This document shows positions 1 to 11,284 of a stretch of DNA of 64,000 nucleotides, one piece after another. Under the pieces are notes generated by a model. The model saw only the letters and a list, made by a program, of their open reading frames with translations. It did not search any database and was not told the DNA's origin. A program made the position numbers and the translations under genes. The stretch comes from Mannheimia granulomatis (GTDB lineage: Bacteria; Pseudomonadota; Gammaproteobacteria; Enterobacterales; Pasteurellaceae). Numbering within the stretch: position 1 is the first letter of the stretch; each line of letters begins with the position of its first letter. The stretch is taken from NCBI RefSeq assembly GCF_013377255.1, contig NZ_CP016614.1, positions 1,062,501-1,126,500 of the forward strand, in the 5' to 3' direction.

Positions 1-677
1 AATCCCACAGGTACTCTTTCGGCAATTACCGTCAATTTGGCACCAACTGAGTCTCCCTCTTTTTTCAGTTGGCGAATTAATTCATCAAAACCTTCAACAG
101 CAACAGGATCAGGGCAGAAAAACGGATTACTGTTAACCGCATTCCAATCAATTTTCTCTATATTTTCAACTGTTTTAGGGTCAATTTTGACATTTCCGAT
201 TTGCGATAAATAACCACGGACTTCAATGCCAAATTGTTCGCGTAAATATTTTTTGGCAATCGCTCCTGCTGCAACACGCATGGCGGTTTCACGAGCGGAA
301 GAACGCCCACCACCTCGGTAATCACGAATACAGTATTTTTGTTGGTAAGTATAGTCAGCATGTCCCGGGCGGAATTTTTCGGCAATATCTCCGTAATCTT
401 GCGAGCGTTGGTCACCATTTTTGATGATTAAGCCAATGCTGGTGCCGGTAGTTTTGCCTTCAAATACACCGGAGAGAATTTGCACCTCATCATCTTCACG
501 GCGTGGCGTGGTATAGCGAGATGTGCCGGGCTTGCGGCGGTCTAAATCCGGTTGTAAATCTGCTTCGCTTAGTTCCATATTTGGTGGCACGCCATCTACG
601 ATGCAGCCTAATGCAATACCGTGAGATTCGCCAAAAGTCGTTACTTTAAAGAGTTGTCCAATGCTGTTGCCTGCCAT
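1..677 (-). CDS. aroC: Chorismate synthase, N-terminal part (cut by window edge)
   Basis: Converts 5-enolpyruvylshikimate-3-phosphate to chorismate, the last common step toward aromatic amino acids, folate and menaquinone, using reduced FMN. About 225 codons are present out of roughly 355-360 usual; the C-terminal third lies beyond position 1. The N-terminus reads [20 protein letters not shown], which is the family signature, and later [18 protein letters not shown] and GRSSARETA follow in the right order without a frame break. The ATG (675-677) lies two bases past the mscK stop, with AAGGA as ribosome site inside the end of mscK. It appears to be the last gene of the seqA-menE-mscK-aroC cluster. 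Identification is firm. Confidence 0.96.
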   Translation of the reverse strand, partial: MAGNSIGQLFKVTTFGESHGIALGCIVDGVPPNMELSEADLQPDLDRRKPGTSRYTTPRREDDEVQILSGVFEGKTTGTSIGLIIKNGDQRSQDYGDIAEKFRPGHADYTYQQKYCIRDYRGGGRSSARETAMRVAAGAIAKKYLREQFGIEVRGYLSQIGNVKIDPKTVENIEKIDWNAVNSNPFFCPDPVAVEGFDELIRQLKKEGDSVGAKLTVIAERVPVG

Positions 678-679
678 TT

Positions 680-3600
680 TTATTCCTTTTCTTTATGCTT
701 TGCGTTGTCTGTTGTGTTAAATTCAAAACGTTTTGAATCAATTTTTAGTTCGTCTTGTGTGTCGTTATTTTTAATAAAAATATCGAGCTGGTTGAATGCG
801 ATCTCAATGTCGTGTTCATTAAAGACACGATGAATTTCGCTGTTTAATGCATCGACGGTTGAGGTCCTATCTGCCAGTTCATTTACATAAACCCTCAGTT
901 CGTGGTCTAGTGTACTTGCTCCAAAGTTTAAGAAGAAAGCTCGCGGTGCCGGATCTTTTAATACTTTTGGATTGTCTTCTGCGACTTTTAAGAGTAAGCG
1001 TTTTACGAGTTCTAAATCAGATCCGTAACCGACACCGACTTTCACAATCACTCGGGTTGCAGTACTGCTTAAGGCCCAGTTAACCAAGCGTTCGGTTACG
1101 AAAGCTTTGTTCGGTACAATCACTTCTTTGCCGTCAAAATCCACTAAGGTTGTCGCACGAATACGGATTTTAGAGACTTTACCGCTAAAAGTACCGATTG
1201 TGATTGTATCACCAATTCGCACAGGGCGTTCGAACAAGATAATAATGCCGGATACAAAGTTAGCAAAGATCTCTTGCATACCAAAACCTAAACCAACGGA
1301 TAGAGCAGTAAATAGCCATTGAAGTTTAGTCCAAGACATCCCTAATGTTGCAAAGGCAAATATCGCCCCTAATGCAATGATGACATAGGTTAATAAGGTT
1401 GTAATAGTATAAGGTGTACCTTGAGATAACTTAATGTGTGAGAAGATAAGTGTTTCTAAAACCCCGCCTAGCGTTCTTACTAATACTACAGAAACCACAA
1501 TAATAATAATTGCTGTCAGTAAGTTAAGTAAAGTGATGGACTCCATTATTGTGCCGGATTGGGTAATTACACTTTGTTGCCATAAGGTAATACCATCTAA
1601 GTAAAGCGCAACCGTTACTAAATCTGACCATACCCAGTAGAGAAGCAAGAAGAGTCCTACCCAAAGTACGAAATCAATTAATTTTATCATTTGGTTTTTG
1701 ACATCACTTACTGCAATGGAGTCATCTCTTAATTCAAATGGAATCTCAATTTCGCTAGAATTTTCATTGTTTTGTTCGGCTCTTGCTTTGGCTGCCTCAC
1801 GTTTTTCCTGTAAACGGCGATAAGCTAATCGGCGTGATGAAATAGAAAATACGCGGTATAAAATATTACGGAAAATAATCCAAGTAATAATTGCAAAATA
1901 AGAGTCAACTAAATGCTCTATAATCACTAAAGCAGTATAGTAATATCCCAGTACAATTAAAATAATCAGAATGATTGGTGCAATTAGCAAGACTACTTTA
2001 ACTGTGGTTAGCAAAAGATTCGGTGAGCTTTTGGTTTCCCCTGTTGTTACATTCTCATAGGTTGAGATTGCTTGCCTAAAGGCAGGAACAATCATCCAAA
2101 TCATTAAAATTAGGGTAAAAATAGTCATGATTTGCCCGATCACATCATAAGCTACCCCCATCTCTAAGTTAGTGAAGATTGAGGTGTTTAACAGTAGGGC
2201 AATCAACCATACAGAGCGTTTTAAGATGTTATGGAATATTTCATTACTTTTTTGTGGCATATTAAAATGGACATAGCCGATACCATTAGGACGTAACATA
2301 GCGACCATAAAAGCAAAATAAAGCCAGTAAACCGCCATTTTTAGTCCCCAAGGCCAAATTTCCACTGGGTTTTGGAATGAAATATAGGTTATAGCAATAA
2401 AGCAAGCTAAGAACATTAAAGTACTCGGTAGGCAAAGTACTACTGTCCAAAAAATCGCAATAGGTGTATTCCATTGACTATCGGTTGCAACGGTTTTAAG
2501 TTGGCTATTAATTTGAGTTAACTTTCGTTTAATATTGTTTTTCTGGCGTTGAATAAAGGCCGCCAAACACAATAAGAAAGTAACTAATACTCCGGCAGGT
2601 AACAGATTATCCCGCCAATTTGAGAAATTAAGTTTTTTGCCAATATCATTAAATTGATAGCCTGCGATATCTACAAATTTGCTAAACCATTCCAAATCCA
2701 TCGGGCTGTTACTTCTCACCCAGAAACTTTGTTGCTGTAGTTTTTGCTGCAAAGTATCGCTGATGGTTTTAACCTGTTGCTGGTTTAATTCAATATTAAT
2801 TAATAAATTAAGTTGGTTATTTAATGACTTGATCATTTCTGACAAAGTGTCGGAACGCTCTTGTAAGACCTTGGTCAGTTGCTCTTTTTCTTTAGCAGTG
2901 AAAGTTATCTTCTCATCTTTTTCCAAGTTGGCAATATAAGCGGCTGGGTCAGCAAAAGAGTCTTTAAACTCTGTAATATCGAAAACTCGTACACGTAAAT
3001 CAGCAATTTGTTTAGATAAGCCGGAAATCAATTCATCTTGAGGTAGGGCTTGTTTTTGTTTATTGATGATACGAGAAAGCACAAGAGTGCCTTGAAGCGA
3101 GCTGATTTGTTCTTCAATATTACGTTGAGTTTGTTGTAAATTATCTAGAATACTTTTAATGCGTAAATTATCTTGCGACAATTGGCTCATATCTTTTGTT
3201 TGTTTGAGTAGCTCTTGGCTGACACGTGTGTTGGTATCTAACTCACGCAAAAGAATTGGGTTTGCAGTCGCATTATTTTGTTGATCTTGAACCGCTTGAG
3301 CTTGTTCAACTTTATTTTTGGATTCTTCAACAATTTTGTTGTCAATAGCACTCTGTAAGTTGGTAATTTCAGCTTGTAGGTTTTGCTGAGCTTGTTTCTT
3401 CTCATCCAATTGGGCTGAATAGAGAGCAGATAAATTTTCGTTACCATTTAACAAAATCTGGCTATAGCTACTTTTTAGCTCAATTAATTCCAGCTCGGTT
3501 TCTAATTTGTTTCTCTCCTCACTACTTATTGAGCTGGAAGCGAGTAGAGTATTGATTACCTGTTTACGTTTAACACTTTCAGTTAAAGTTGATTGTGCTT

Positions 3601-4054
3601 TATCCGGTGCGGTATTTTGAATAACCAAGTTATTATTAATAACGCTTAAGTCATGTTGCACCACCTCTAATTTAGATTGAGTAGCGGTCAACTCTTTTTG
3701 CAAATCAGTTGTTGATTTTTGATCTAAGGCTTCGATGGCAGGAATCATCTCCGCTTTTAATTTTTCAAGATTAGCACGGCTGTTTTTCAGTGATTTTTGA
3801 GATTCCTGAATAGATTGTTTTAACGCCTCATTTTCTGCTTTTTGTTTTTCTATTTGAGATAAAAGTGATAACGTTTCTTCAAGTGTTTGCACCAATGCTT
3901 TATTCTTTGCATCGGTTTGGTCTAGTTTTTTTGCGCTATCTAGCTGCTGTTTTATTACTTTTTCCGTAGGAATTTCAGATAGAGCATAGCTATTATTGAC
4001 ATGCAACATTAGCCCTAAACTGATGAAAAGTGTTTTTAAAATGTGTTTAAACAT
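680..4054 (-). CDS. mscK: Large mechanosensitive channel, MscK/KefA type
   Basis: An inner-membrane tension-gated channel of 1124 residues that releases solutes on osmotic downshock. It starts with a signal peptide (residues 1-25, ending near SYA). A long periplasmic coiled-coil region rich in Gln, Lys and Glu follows (about 30-470), then about ten hydrophobic segments (about 490-930). The C-terminal MscS domain has a pore helix region [20 protein letters not shown] and the beta domain signature [11 protein letters not shown]. The length matches E. coli MscK (1120) and MscM/YjeP (1107), so which of the two it equals functionally is open. The gene overlaps the end of menE by 8 bases and has AAAGGA before its ATG, which suggests translational coupling. 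Potassium dependence cannot be read from the sequence. Confidence 0.9.
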   Translation of the reverse strand: MFKHILKTLFISLGLMLHVNNSYALSEIPTEKVIKQQLDSAKKLDQTDAKNKALVQTLEETLSLLSQIEKQKAENEALKQSIQESQKSLKNSRANLEKLKAEMIPAIEALDQKSTTDLQKELTATQSKLEVVQHDLSVINNNLVIQNTAPDKAQSTLTESVKRKQVINTLLASSSISSEERNKLETELELIELKSSYSQILLNGNENLSALYSAQLDEKKQAQQNLQAEITNLQSAIDNKIVEESKNKVEQAQAVQDQQNNATANPILLRELDTNTRVSQELLKQTKDMSQLSQDNLRIKSILDNLQQTQRNIEEQISSLQGTLVLSRIINKQKQALPQDELISGLSKQIADLRVRVFDITEFKDSFADPAAYIANLEKDEKITFTAKEKEQLTKVLQERSDTLSEMIKSLNNQLNLLINIELNQQQVKTISDTLQQKLQQQSFWVRSNSPMDLEWFSKFVDIAGYQFNDIGKKLNFSNWRDNLLPAGVLVTFLLCLAAFIQRQKNNIKRKLTQINSQLKTVATDSQWNTPIAIFWTVVLCLPSTLMFLACFIAITYISFQNPVEIWPWGLKMAVYWLYFAFMVAMLRPNGIGYVHFNMPQKSNEIFHNILKRSVWLIALLLNTSIFTNLEMGVAYDVIGQIMTIFTLILMIWMIVPAFRQAISTYENVTTGETKSSPNLLLTTVKVVLLIAPIILIILIVLGYYYTALVIIEHLVDSYFAIITWIIFRNILYRVFSISSRRLAYRRLQEKREAAKARAEQNNENSSEIEIPFELRDDSIAVSDVKNQMIKLIDFVLWVGLFLLLYWVWSDLVTVALYLDGITLWQQSVITQSGTIMESITLLNLLTAIIIIVVSVVLVRTLGGVLETLIFSHIKLSQGTPYTITTLLTYVIIALGAIFAFATLGMSWTKLQWLFTALSVGLGFGMQEIFANFVSGIIILFERPVRIGDTITIGTFSGKVSKIRIRATTLVDFDGKEVIVPNKAFVTERLVNWALSSTATRVIVKVGVGYGSDLELVKRLLLKVAEDNPKVLKDPAPRAFFLNFGASTLDHELRVYVNELADRTSTVDALNSEIHRVFNEHDIEIAFNQLDIFIKNNDTQDELKIDSKRFEFNTTDNAKHKEKE

Positions 4055-5465
4055 GGATTTCCTTTATTATTTTATTGTTTAAATCTTTTTGTAACTCCGT
4101 TCTGGAGATTTTGATTGTGCCTTGTTTTTGATATTTTTCAATATCTAGCAGATAGTAGGCAACCGGATGTTTGAATTTTTCCAATTTATCAGACAGCCAA
4201 ATTTTCAATTTGTTAAGTTCTTGTGAAAAATCCGGATTTTTAAATTGCAATACAGCAACAGGACGTTGACCAAATTCTTTATCCGGGATAGGTAAAATAA
4301 AAACTTGTTCTACTAGTTGAGAGTGAAAAATCACCAGTTCAATTTCTTCCGGTTGGATATTTTCTCCTCCGGAAATAAACATATTATCTAATCGCCCCTT
4401 TATTACAAGCTGTTTCTGTGCGTTACATACCCCTTTATCTTTGGTTTGAAACCAGCCTTGTTCATTGACAAGCGGTCGAATTGTGTGATTTTTTTGCCAA
4501 TAACCTAATGCTAAGCTTTCGCCTTTTACCCAAATTTCATTATTTTCTAATTTTACTTCTCGATACTTCAGTGGAAAACCTACATTATCCGATTCATTTT
4601 TCACTGCACAAATGGTAGAGGCCATTTCCGTCATCCCATAACTGGCAAAGGTGGTAATACCATATTGTTGTGCTTTTTCTAGCAATTCCGCTGGAATATG
4701 AGCTCCACCAAGTAAACATTTTAGAGAAGTCGGTTTTGTTAATTGGTTAAGGTAACGCTGTAATTGAGTCGGTACGAGCGAACTATGAGTGACTTTTTCA
4801 AGCGTCTTAAAAAAATTGGCTTTATTTTCAGTTAGATAAAGGGTGGCGCCTTTTAGTAACCAACGCCAGATAATCCCTTGTCCTGACACGTGAAAGAGTG
4901 GCAAGCTGAGATGCCAGCTATGTTGTTTTTCAAAACCCATTAATTCACAGACACCTTCAGCGCTGGCTAAATGAGCGGAAATAGAATGAACGACCGCCTT
5001 GGGTTTACCTATAGAACCTGAGGTCAATGTTAAGGTGGCTGCCTGTTGAATGTTAAGTTTAGGAAAATGATAACAAGCGGTCATTTTTGCAGAAAAATTT
5101 GCAAAGTCATCCTCACAAATGAGTATGTCAACCCCGTTATCTTCTAAGATAGTTTGCCGTTGGAAATCGGATAGAGCAGGATTTAACATTAAAATCTTTG
5201 CCCCCATTGCTAGTGTTGTACAGTAGGTTAAAAGACCACATAAGCGATGGGTTCCACTATAGGCGACTAAGCTTTGGGAGGTTATCCCTTTTTGTTGAAA
5301 AAAGACTGAAACTTGTTGAAGTAATTGATGTAATTCAGCCCAACTTAATTGAGATGGGAGAGATGAAAAATAGTCTGACTGATCTTTTTCCCAGATAATA
5401 GCGATCTTTTGAGCTGTATGAGTAGCCCAAAAGGAAGTCGGAAAAAAAGAACAATCAGCGACCAT
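4047..5465 (-). CDS. menE: o-succinylbenzoate-CoA ligase
   Basis: Activates o-succinylbenzoate with ATP and CoA in menaquinone synthesis. It is a 472-residue member of the AMP-forming acyl-CoA synthetase family. Seen motifs are the P-loop TLTSGSIGKPKAVVH, YGMTEMAS, GRLDNMFISGGENIQPEE and a C-terminal lysine region QGTIKISR. The P-loop has Ile where the family usually has Thr (TSGSTG). I chose the ATG at 5463-5465, seven bases after the seqA stop; an upstream in-frame TTG at 5501 would overlap seqA by 29 bases and adds residues with no family match. Two uptake-signal cores (near 4468 and 5073) lie inside the coding region. Menaquinone fits the anaerobic lifestyle implied by the fnr gene nearby. 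Confidence 0.93.
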   Translation of the reverse strand: MVADCSFFPTSFWATHTAQKIAIIWEKDQSDYFSSLPSQLSWAELHQLLQQVSVFFQQKGITSQSLVAYSGTHRLCGLLTYCTTLAMGAKILMLNPALSDFQRQTILEDNGVDILICEDDFANFSAKMTACYHFPKLNIQQAATLTLTSGSIGKPKAVVHSISAHLASAEGVCELMGFEKQHSWHLSLPLFHVSGQGIIWRWLLKGATLYLTENKANFFKTLEKVTHSSLVPTQLQRYLNQLTKPTSLKCLLGGAHIPAELLEKAQQYGITTFASYGMTEMASTICAVKNESDNVGFPLKYREVKLENNEIWVKGESLALGYWQKNHTIRPLVNEQGWFQTKDKGVCNAQKQLVIKGRLDNMFISGGENIQPEEIELVIFHSQLVEQVFILPIPDKEFGQRPVAVLQFKNPDFSQELNKLKIWLSDKLEKFKHPVAYYLLDIEKYQKQGTIKISRTELQKDLNNKIIKEIHV

Positions 5466-5472
5466 TGATAAT

Positions 5473-6039
5473 TTATACAAAAAGTGATTGGATACGCTCA
5501 ATTAAGTGGCTTGGCACTTTCATTGACTCCATAACCGCTTTAAGAATTAAGCCTTTACGCGCAGTATTATTGTTGGTGATGACCCAAAAAGGGGAATCTG
5601 GGATCTGTTTTGCTTTTACGCTGCTGCCGGTAGATAAAATCTCTTCTTCACTTTGTGAGAAATAAATTCGCTCGTTACCTCGCACATTTTCAGTTGCTTT
5701 GGCGAAAGTTTCCGGATTTGAGCGATATAATGCGGCTAATAGCATAATAAAGCGCACAACATTTTTATTTTCATTGATAAAATGCTCAGATTCTAGGATA
5801 TGTTCTAGTTTAGAAACGGTTTTTTCAATATTAGATTCATCTTTTTTTGTAGCACGAGAGGGGCTTTTTACTAACTCTTTAAGCTCGTTAATCATATGTT
5901 CTTGTACTAAAACAAACGGTTGAGGTGATTCTGGCAAGCGTAGTAAACGACGTAAGATATCTGACGCAGTTTCACCAATAGATTGTGTACGACTTGCAAT
6001 ATACTGATATAATTCATCATCAATTTCGATTCTTTTCAT
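5473..6039 (-). CDS. seqA: Replication initiation sequestration protein SeqA
   Basis: Binds hemimethylated GATC sites near oriC and delays re-initiation, so a Dam methylase should exist elsewhere in the genome. The product has 188 residues, close to E. coli SeqA (181). The N-terminal multimerisation helix-strand unit MKRIEIDDELYQYIASRT is clear, followed by ASDILRRLLRL. The C-terminal DNA-binding part includes FWVITNNNTARK and ends SHLIERIQSLFV. The start is the ATG at 6037-6039, preceded by GAGG at good spacing. An upstream in-frame ATG (6051) would add only four residues and lacks that fit. The next gene, menE, begins seven bases after the stop. Confidence 0.95.
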   Translation of the reverse strand: MKRIEIDDELYQYIASRTQSIGETASDILRRLLRLPESPQPFVLVQEHMINELKELVKSPSRATKKDESNIEKTVSKLEHILESEHFINENKNVVRFIMLLAALYRSNPETFAKATENVRGNERIYFSQSEEEILSTGSSVKAKQIPDSPFWVITNNNTARKGLILKAVMESMKVPSHLIERIQSLFV

Positions 6040-6160
6040 CGGGATCCTCATTCATCTGATCATAAAAACATGTAATTATATGTCATATTATACGCATTAT
6101 CGCTGTGATTTTATAGAGGATCTTTGCTGAAAATTTGTATTTTAAAAAGCAAAAATTTAT

Positions 6161-7682
<1,522 letters not shown>

Positions 7683-7819
7683 CAAGCGGTTATATTTCAT
7701 AACATTTTTGCAAAAAATTTGGTGTAAATAACCGCTTTTAGTTAATGGTTTTTTGCTTTGGCAGAAAACTAAGATAGAATCGGTTATAATCCGAAGAATT
7801 TATTTTCAAGGAAACAGTT

Positions 7820-8842
7820 ATGGCAACGATAAAAGATGTTGCGAAACAGGCAGGTGTATCAACTACTACCGTTTCACATGTCATTAATAAAACCCGCTTT
7901 GTAGCAGAAGAGACAACTAAAGCGGTATGGAATGCAATTAAAGAACTTAATTATTCCCCAAGTGCAGTAGCGCGCAGTTTAAAAATCAATACTACAAAAT
8001 CGATTGGTATGATCATTACAACCAGCGAATCGCCTTTCTTTGCTGAGATTGTTCTAGCAGTGGAGGAATATTGCTACCGAAAAGGCTACTCCCTGTTTTT
8101 ATGTAATACTCAAAATGATCCTGAGAAAATTCAAAATCATTTGGATATGCTTATTAAAAAACGGGTAGATGGTATCTTAGTGATGTGTTCTGAATACACC
8201 AATAATTCTTTCGACATTTTCGAAAATACCAATATTCCGATGGTTATTATGGATTGGGGAATGAGTGATGAGCGTAGTGATTTAATTTTAGATCATGGCT
8301 TTGACGGCGGTTATTTAGCCACACAGCATTTGATTGAAAATGGGCATAAAGAAATTGCGGTAATTACCGGAAATTTAAGTAAAGAAATTGCACGGACTCG
8401 TTTTGACGGATTTAAAAAAGCGCTATCGAATGCCGGTTTAGTTCTCCGTGATGAATGGGTTTTAGAAGGTGATTTTGAACCAGAAGGCGGTTATGAGTGC
8501 ATGAATAATTTGCTAAAAAGTGGTCAAACCTTACCAACGGCAGTATTCTGTTTTAATGATGTGATGGCATTAGGGGCAATTTCTGCAATTACTGAAAGCG
8601 GTTTAGGTGTACCGCAGGATATTTCTGTGATCGGGTATGATAATATCCATAGTTCACGCTTTTACGCGCCACCACTAACAACGGTACACCAATCAAAATC
8701 CCGCTTGGGATCAGCTGCTTTGGAATTACTCTTGGCAAGAATAGAAGATAATGAGAAAGCTAAAGAACCAAAAGTATTAGAATTTTTTCCGGAGTTAGTA
8801 AAACGCAGCTCAGTTAGAGATTTAACAATAATTAAGGAGTAA
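7820..8842 (+). CDS. purR: Purine repressor, LacI family
   Basis: A 340-residue transcriptional repressor that in enterics binds hypoxanthine or guanine as corepressor and shuts off purine synthesis genes. The N-terminal LacI helix-turn-helix [20 protein letters not shown] (2-21) and the hinge helix around [10 protein letters not shown] (about 47-56) are present. The periplasmic-binding-protein-like core starts at [17 protein letters not shown], which is characteristic of PurR within LacI proteins. Length equals E. coli PurR (341). A good ribosome site (AAGGAAA) precedes the ATG. A TATAAT box sits at 7784-7789. I saw no convincing PurR operator in its own leader. dedA follows after one base. 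Confidence 0.92.
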   Translation: MATIKDVAKQAGVSTTTVSHVINKTRFVAEETTKAVWNAIKELNYSPSAVARSLKINTTKSIGMIITTSESPFFAEIVLAVEEYCYRKGYSLFLCNTQNDPEKIQNHLDMLIKKRVDGILVMCSEYTNNSFDIFENTNIPMVIMDWGMSDERSDLILDHGFDGGYLATQHLIENGHKEIAVITGNLSKEIARTRFDGFKKALSNAGLVLRDEWVLEGDFEPEGGYECMNNLLKSGQTLPTAVFCFNDVMALGAISAITESGLGVPQDISVIGYDNIHSSRFYAPPLTTVHQSKSRLGSAALELLLARIEDNEKAKEPKVLEFFPELVKRSSVRDLTIIKE

Positions 8843-8843
8843 T

Positions 8844-9446
8844 ATGGAAACGTTAATTGAATTTTTTAGTAGTTACGGCTATTGGGCTGTATTTCTTGTT
8901 CTACTTGCCTGTGGATTCGGGCTTCCTATTCCTGAAGATATTACATTAGTATCCGGCGGTGTTATTTCGGGGTTGGGCTATACCAATGTACATTGGATGC
9001 TTGTAGTCAGTATGTTTGGTGTATTGATCGGTGATAGCACGATGTACTGGTTGGGTAGAATTTATGGTGAAAAAATTCTTAAGTTTCCATTAATTAGACG
9101 AGTCGCAACGCCTGAGCGTTTTGCAACAGTACAAGAACGTTTCGAAAAACAAGGTTGGAAATTACTTTTCATGGCGCGTTTCCTCCCAGGGTTACGTGCG
9201 GTAGTCTATCTGGTTTCTGGCATTACCAGAAAGGTTAGTTTTGCTAAATTTTTATTCGTTGATTTTATTGCTGCGATTATTTCTGTGCCTATTTGGGTTT
9301 ATTTAGGTGATTATGGTGCCTCTAATATTGATTGGCTGAAAGAACAAGTTACAAATGGTCAGCATATTATTTTCGTAATTTTAGGTGTAGTAATCTTATT
9401 TATAGGTTGGAAATGGTATAAAAACAAGAAAGTGAAGTCAGCATAA
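8844..9446 (+). CDS. DedA/SNARE-associated family membrane protein
   Basis: A 200-residue polytopic inner-membrane protein. The DedA hallmarks are visible: GFGLPIPEDITLVSGG near the N-terminus, IGDSTMYWLGRIYGEK (about 62-77), and the FMARFLPGLRAVVYLVSG block (about 109-126). A final hydrophobic helix and a Lys-rich tail follow. DedA proteins act as flippases or scramblases for phospholipid or undecaprenyl-phosphate carriers and affect membrane potential homeostasis. Which lipid this member handles is unknown. It starts one base after purR and probably shares its transcript. The insertion sequence begins 25 bases after its stop. Confidence 0.87.
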   Translation: METLIEFFSSYGYWAVFLVLLACGFGLPIPEDITLVSGGVISGLGYTNVHWMLVVSMFGVLIGDSTMYWLGRIYGEKILKFPLIRRVATPERFATVQERFEKQGWKLLFMARFLPGLRAVVYLVSGITRKVSFAKFLFVDFIAAIISVPIWVYLGDYGASNIDWLKEQVTNGQHIIFVILGVVILFIGWKWYKNKKVKSA

Positions 9447-9500
9447 CTGAAATGACAAAGGCTATCAATTTTGATCTGCCCCCCAAAAAGTTAGACTCAT

Positions 9501-10313
9501 TTAATTCAAGGACCGGGCCCTGTATTCCACAGGGCTCAGTCCTTTTAATTTCACTTGAATACGCTCATTATTATAGTAATGAATGTAGTTGTGAATCGTC
9601 TGCTCAAGCTCGGCAAAGGTCTCAAACCGCTTGCCAAAATAACATTCCGTTTTCAGTCGCCCGAAAAAACTTTCCATCGCCCCATTATCCAAGCAATTTC
9701 CTTTTCTCGACATACTTTGCACGATACCGTTTCGTTTCAATATAGCTTGATAACCGACTATTTGATACTGCCAACCTTGGTCTGAATGCAATATCGGTCT
9801 CGCACCATCAAGCCTTGCTACCGCTTGTTCCATCATTCGGGTAATTTGCTCAAAATTCGGGGTTCTTGCCAAATCGTAAGCGATAATCTCACCATTAAAT
9901 AAGTCCTTGATAGGCGATAAATACAGCTTACCTTCCGCATATTTGAACTCGCTCACGTCCGTCACCCATTTTTCGTTTGGCTGAGTTGCCCGGAAGTATT
10001 GTGCCAACAGATTATCCGCTATTTTACCTACCTCGCCTTGATAAGAACGATATTTTCGACGCTGACATTTCCCTTTCAACCCCAATTTTTGCATGATTGC
10101 TTGGACTTTTTTGTGATTGATTGTCCAACTTCTTCGCAAAACTGACGTGATGCGACGATAGCCGTAATTCCCCTTATTTTCGTGAAAAATCTCGGCAATT
10201 TTCTGCGCAATCTCCGCATTTTTATCCACCTTATCGGCAAGATAATAAAAGAACGTACTCCGTCTTAAACCGATAAGTTGCAATAGCATTTCAAGTGGAA
10301 AATGATTTCGCAA
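9501..10313 (-). CDS. IS150-type transposase OrfB (catalytic subunit)
   Basis: A 270-residue integrase-core transposase frame. The DDE catalytic triad is present: the first Asp in KWVTDVSEF, the second in ILHSDQGWQYQ, and the Glu in NGAMESFFGRLKTE. An HTH_21-like region (ENKGNYGYRRITSVL) lies near the N-terminus. The frame is open upstream of the listed TTG start back to the slippery site in orfA, so the active protein is expected to be an OrfAB fusion made by a -1 frameshift. The end YNNERIQVKLKGLSPVEYR is typical of IS3 transposases. The gene looks complete. Confidence 0.92.
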   Translation of the reverse strand: MRNHFPLEMLLQLIGLRRSTFFYYLADKVDKNAEIAQKIAEIFHENKGNYGYRRITSVLRRSWTINHKKVQAIMQKLGLKGKCQRRKYRSYQGEVGKIADNLLAQYFRATQPNEKWVTDVSEFKYAEGKLYLSPIKDLFNGEIIAYDLARTPNFEQITRMMEQAVARLDGARPILHSDQGWQYQIVGYQAILKRNGIVQSMSRKGNCLDNGAMESFFGRLKTECYFGKRFETFAELEQTIHNYIHYYNNERIQVKLKGLSPVEYRARSLN

Positions 10314-10318
10314 CGATT

Positions 10319-10828
10319 TTACGACATTGGCTTTTTCCGCATTTTGGCTTGGTTGAGTTCCTGCAACTTTTTTAGAATGGCGTTCTCCGCTTCCAGCTCT
10401 AAAATACGATAACGCAAGCGTTCTTCTTCGGTTTTCGGTGGTGGCGGCATTTTCGGGTATTTCGGTTTCATCGGCGGGCGCCCTTTCGGTTTAGGAAATA
10501 AACCGTTTATACCTTGTTTATCAAAGGTGTGCAACCATTGGCTGATGATACCCGAATTGGCAATACCAAAATAAAGTGTGGCAGATTCTGCAGAAAATTG
10601 CCTGTTTTTGACCGCTTGCACGACGGCTAATTTGAATTCGGGCGGATAAATCCGATTTTTGCCTAAAACCGCTAACCCATTGATACCATTATGGTTATAT
10701 TGGTTAATCCAGCGTTTTAGGGTCGTTTCCGCAAGCTGAAAATGTTGACGGGTCAATGAACGATTTTTATCGTTTTGAAGATAAAATTCGAGCACTTGCT
10801 GTTTGAAAGATAGGTTGTATTTAGTCAT
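10319..10828 (-). CDS. IS150-type transposase OrfA (DNA-binding subunit)
   Basis: A 169-residue protein with two helix-turn-helix units (TLKRWINQYNHNGINGL and NSGIISQWLHTFDKQGINGL). A Pro/Lys-rich linker (about 115-133) follows, then a leucine-zipper-like coiled coil ERLRYRILELEAENAILKKL. Together these are the standard layout of IS150-group OrfA. The ATG at 10826-10828 (MTKYNLSFKQQ) is the natural start. A longer in-frame GTG at 10885 would begin outside the IS end and is unlikely. OrfA alone normally binds the inverted repeats and limits transposition. Confidence 0.9.
   Translation of the reverse strand: MTKYNLSFKQQVLEFYLQNDKNRSLTRQHFQLAETTLKRWINQYNHNGINGLAVLGKNRIYPPEFKLAVVQAVKNRQFSAESATLYFGIANSGIISQWLHTFDKQGINGLFPKPKGRPPMKPKYPKMPPPPKTEEERLRYRILELEAENAILKKLQELNQAKMRKKPMS
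10367..10373 (-). promoter_or_regulatory. Programmed -1 frameshift site (A AAA AAG)
   Basis: On the minus strand the orfA codons CTA AAA AAG contain the heptamer A AAA AAG in the correct phase for -1 slippage. After the shift the frame runs open through VAGTQPSQNAEKANVVKSL into OrfB. The same heptamer is used by IS150 and many IS3 elements. That it works here is inferred from position and frame. Confidence 0.75.
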
Positions 10829-10999
10829 AAAAATCTGCACCTTAATCAGTTGGTTGTTTAGTCCAACTTTTGGGGTGCAGATCACGTATCGTATACGCCT
10901 TTATATGCTACTGATTTTGTTTAAAGTGTTGAATATCCTGAGTAATTAACTGATTTTGGTGAAGATCATAAAAATAACTCCAATAACCCTAAAAAGTGC

Positions 11000-11035
11000 T
11001 TGCAATATGAAAAGAGTAGAGTTATTATAACTCTA
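11000..11035 (+). promoter_or_regulatory. hicAB promoter with overlapping palindromic operator
   Basis: A -35 TTGCAA (11000-11005) and a -10 TATTAT (11023-11028) are separated by 17 bases. A perfect inverted repeat TAGAGTTAT-T-ATAACTCTA (11017-11035) covers the -10 box. HicB proteins with a C-terminal DNA-binding domain repress their own promoter, and this is the expected site and position. Regulation by HicB is inferred. Confidence 0.72.
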
Positions 11036-11058
11036 TCCTAAATAAGCGAGGTAAAACC

Positions 11059-11238
11059 ATGGATAGCCGAACTTTGATAAAAAGGATTGAGGATGACGGT
11101 TGGTATAGAGTTGCGGTAAGAGGTAGCCATCATCAATTTAAGCATCCAACAAAAACGGGGCGTGTTACAGTGCCTCATCCTAAAAAAGATTTAGCAATTA
11201 AAACAGTTAAATCAATATTAACCCAAGCGGGGCTGTGA
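11059..11238 (+). CDS. hicA: HicA-family mRNA interferase toxin
   Basis: A 59-residue protein with the small double-stranded-RNA-binding-like fold of HicA toxins, which cleave mRNA independently of ribosomes. The N-terminus MDSRTLIKRIEDDGWYR leads to the GSHHQFKHP motif (22-30), which contains the expected catalytic histidine. VTVPHPKKDLAIKTVKSIL follows, as in known HicA. The ribosome site GAGG lies before the ATG. hicB follows 46 bases downstream in toxin-antitoxin order. The gene sits in the accessory block between the insertion sequence and the integrase, which suggests acquisition by transfer. Classification is strong by motif and neighbour. Confidence 0.92.
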   Translation: MDSRTLIKRIEDDGWYRVAVRGSHHQFKHPTKTGRVTVPHPKKDLAIKTVKSILTQAGL

Positions 11239-11284
11239 TAGCCCCCTTGTTTTAACGGTTTAGGATTTTAAAATAGGAGTTTAT

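Larger units (their letters stand above)
9472..10884 (-). mobile_element. IS3-family (IS150 group) insertion sequence, 1413 bp
   Basis: The element is bounded by imperfect terminal inverted repeats of about 24 bases. The left end begins TGATCTGCCCCCC and the right end, read inward, TGATCTGCACCCC. Both continue with an A-run and GTT(A/G)GAC, and the ends show the 5'-TG...CA-3' typical of IS3 elements. Inside are two overlapping frames on the minus strand, orfA and orfB, with a slippery heptamer between them. No 3-4 base target duplication is visible (left flank CAATTT, right flank CGTATC). This suggests a deletion or rearrangement after insertion. Both frames look intact, so the element may still be active. 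Confidence 0.9.

Noticed and set aside
9452..9745. Plus-strand frames across the left half of the insertion sequence.
   Set aside because: They run antisense to the transposase orfB and have no family features.
10915..10995. A 25-codon open stretch on the minus strand (YWSYFYDLHQNQ...HFKQNQ) between the IS and hicA, resembling the tail of a truncated gene.
   Set aside because: It is too short, has a stop directly upstream and I recognise no family; chance cannot be excluded.
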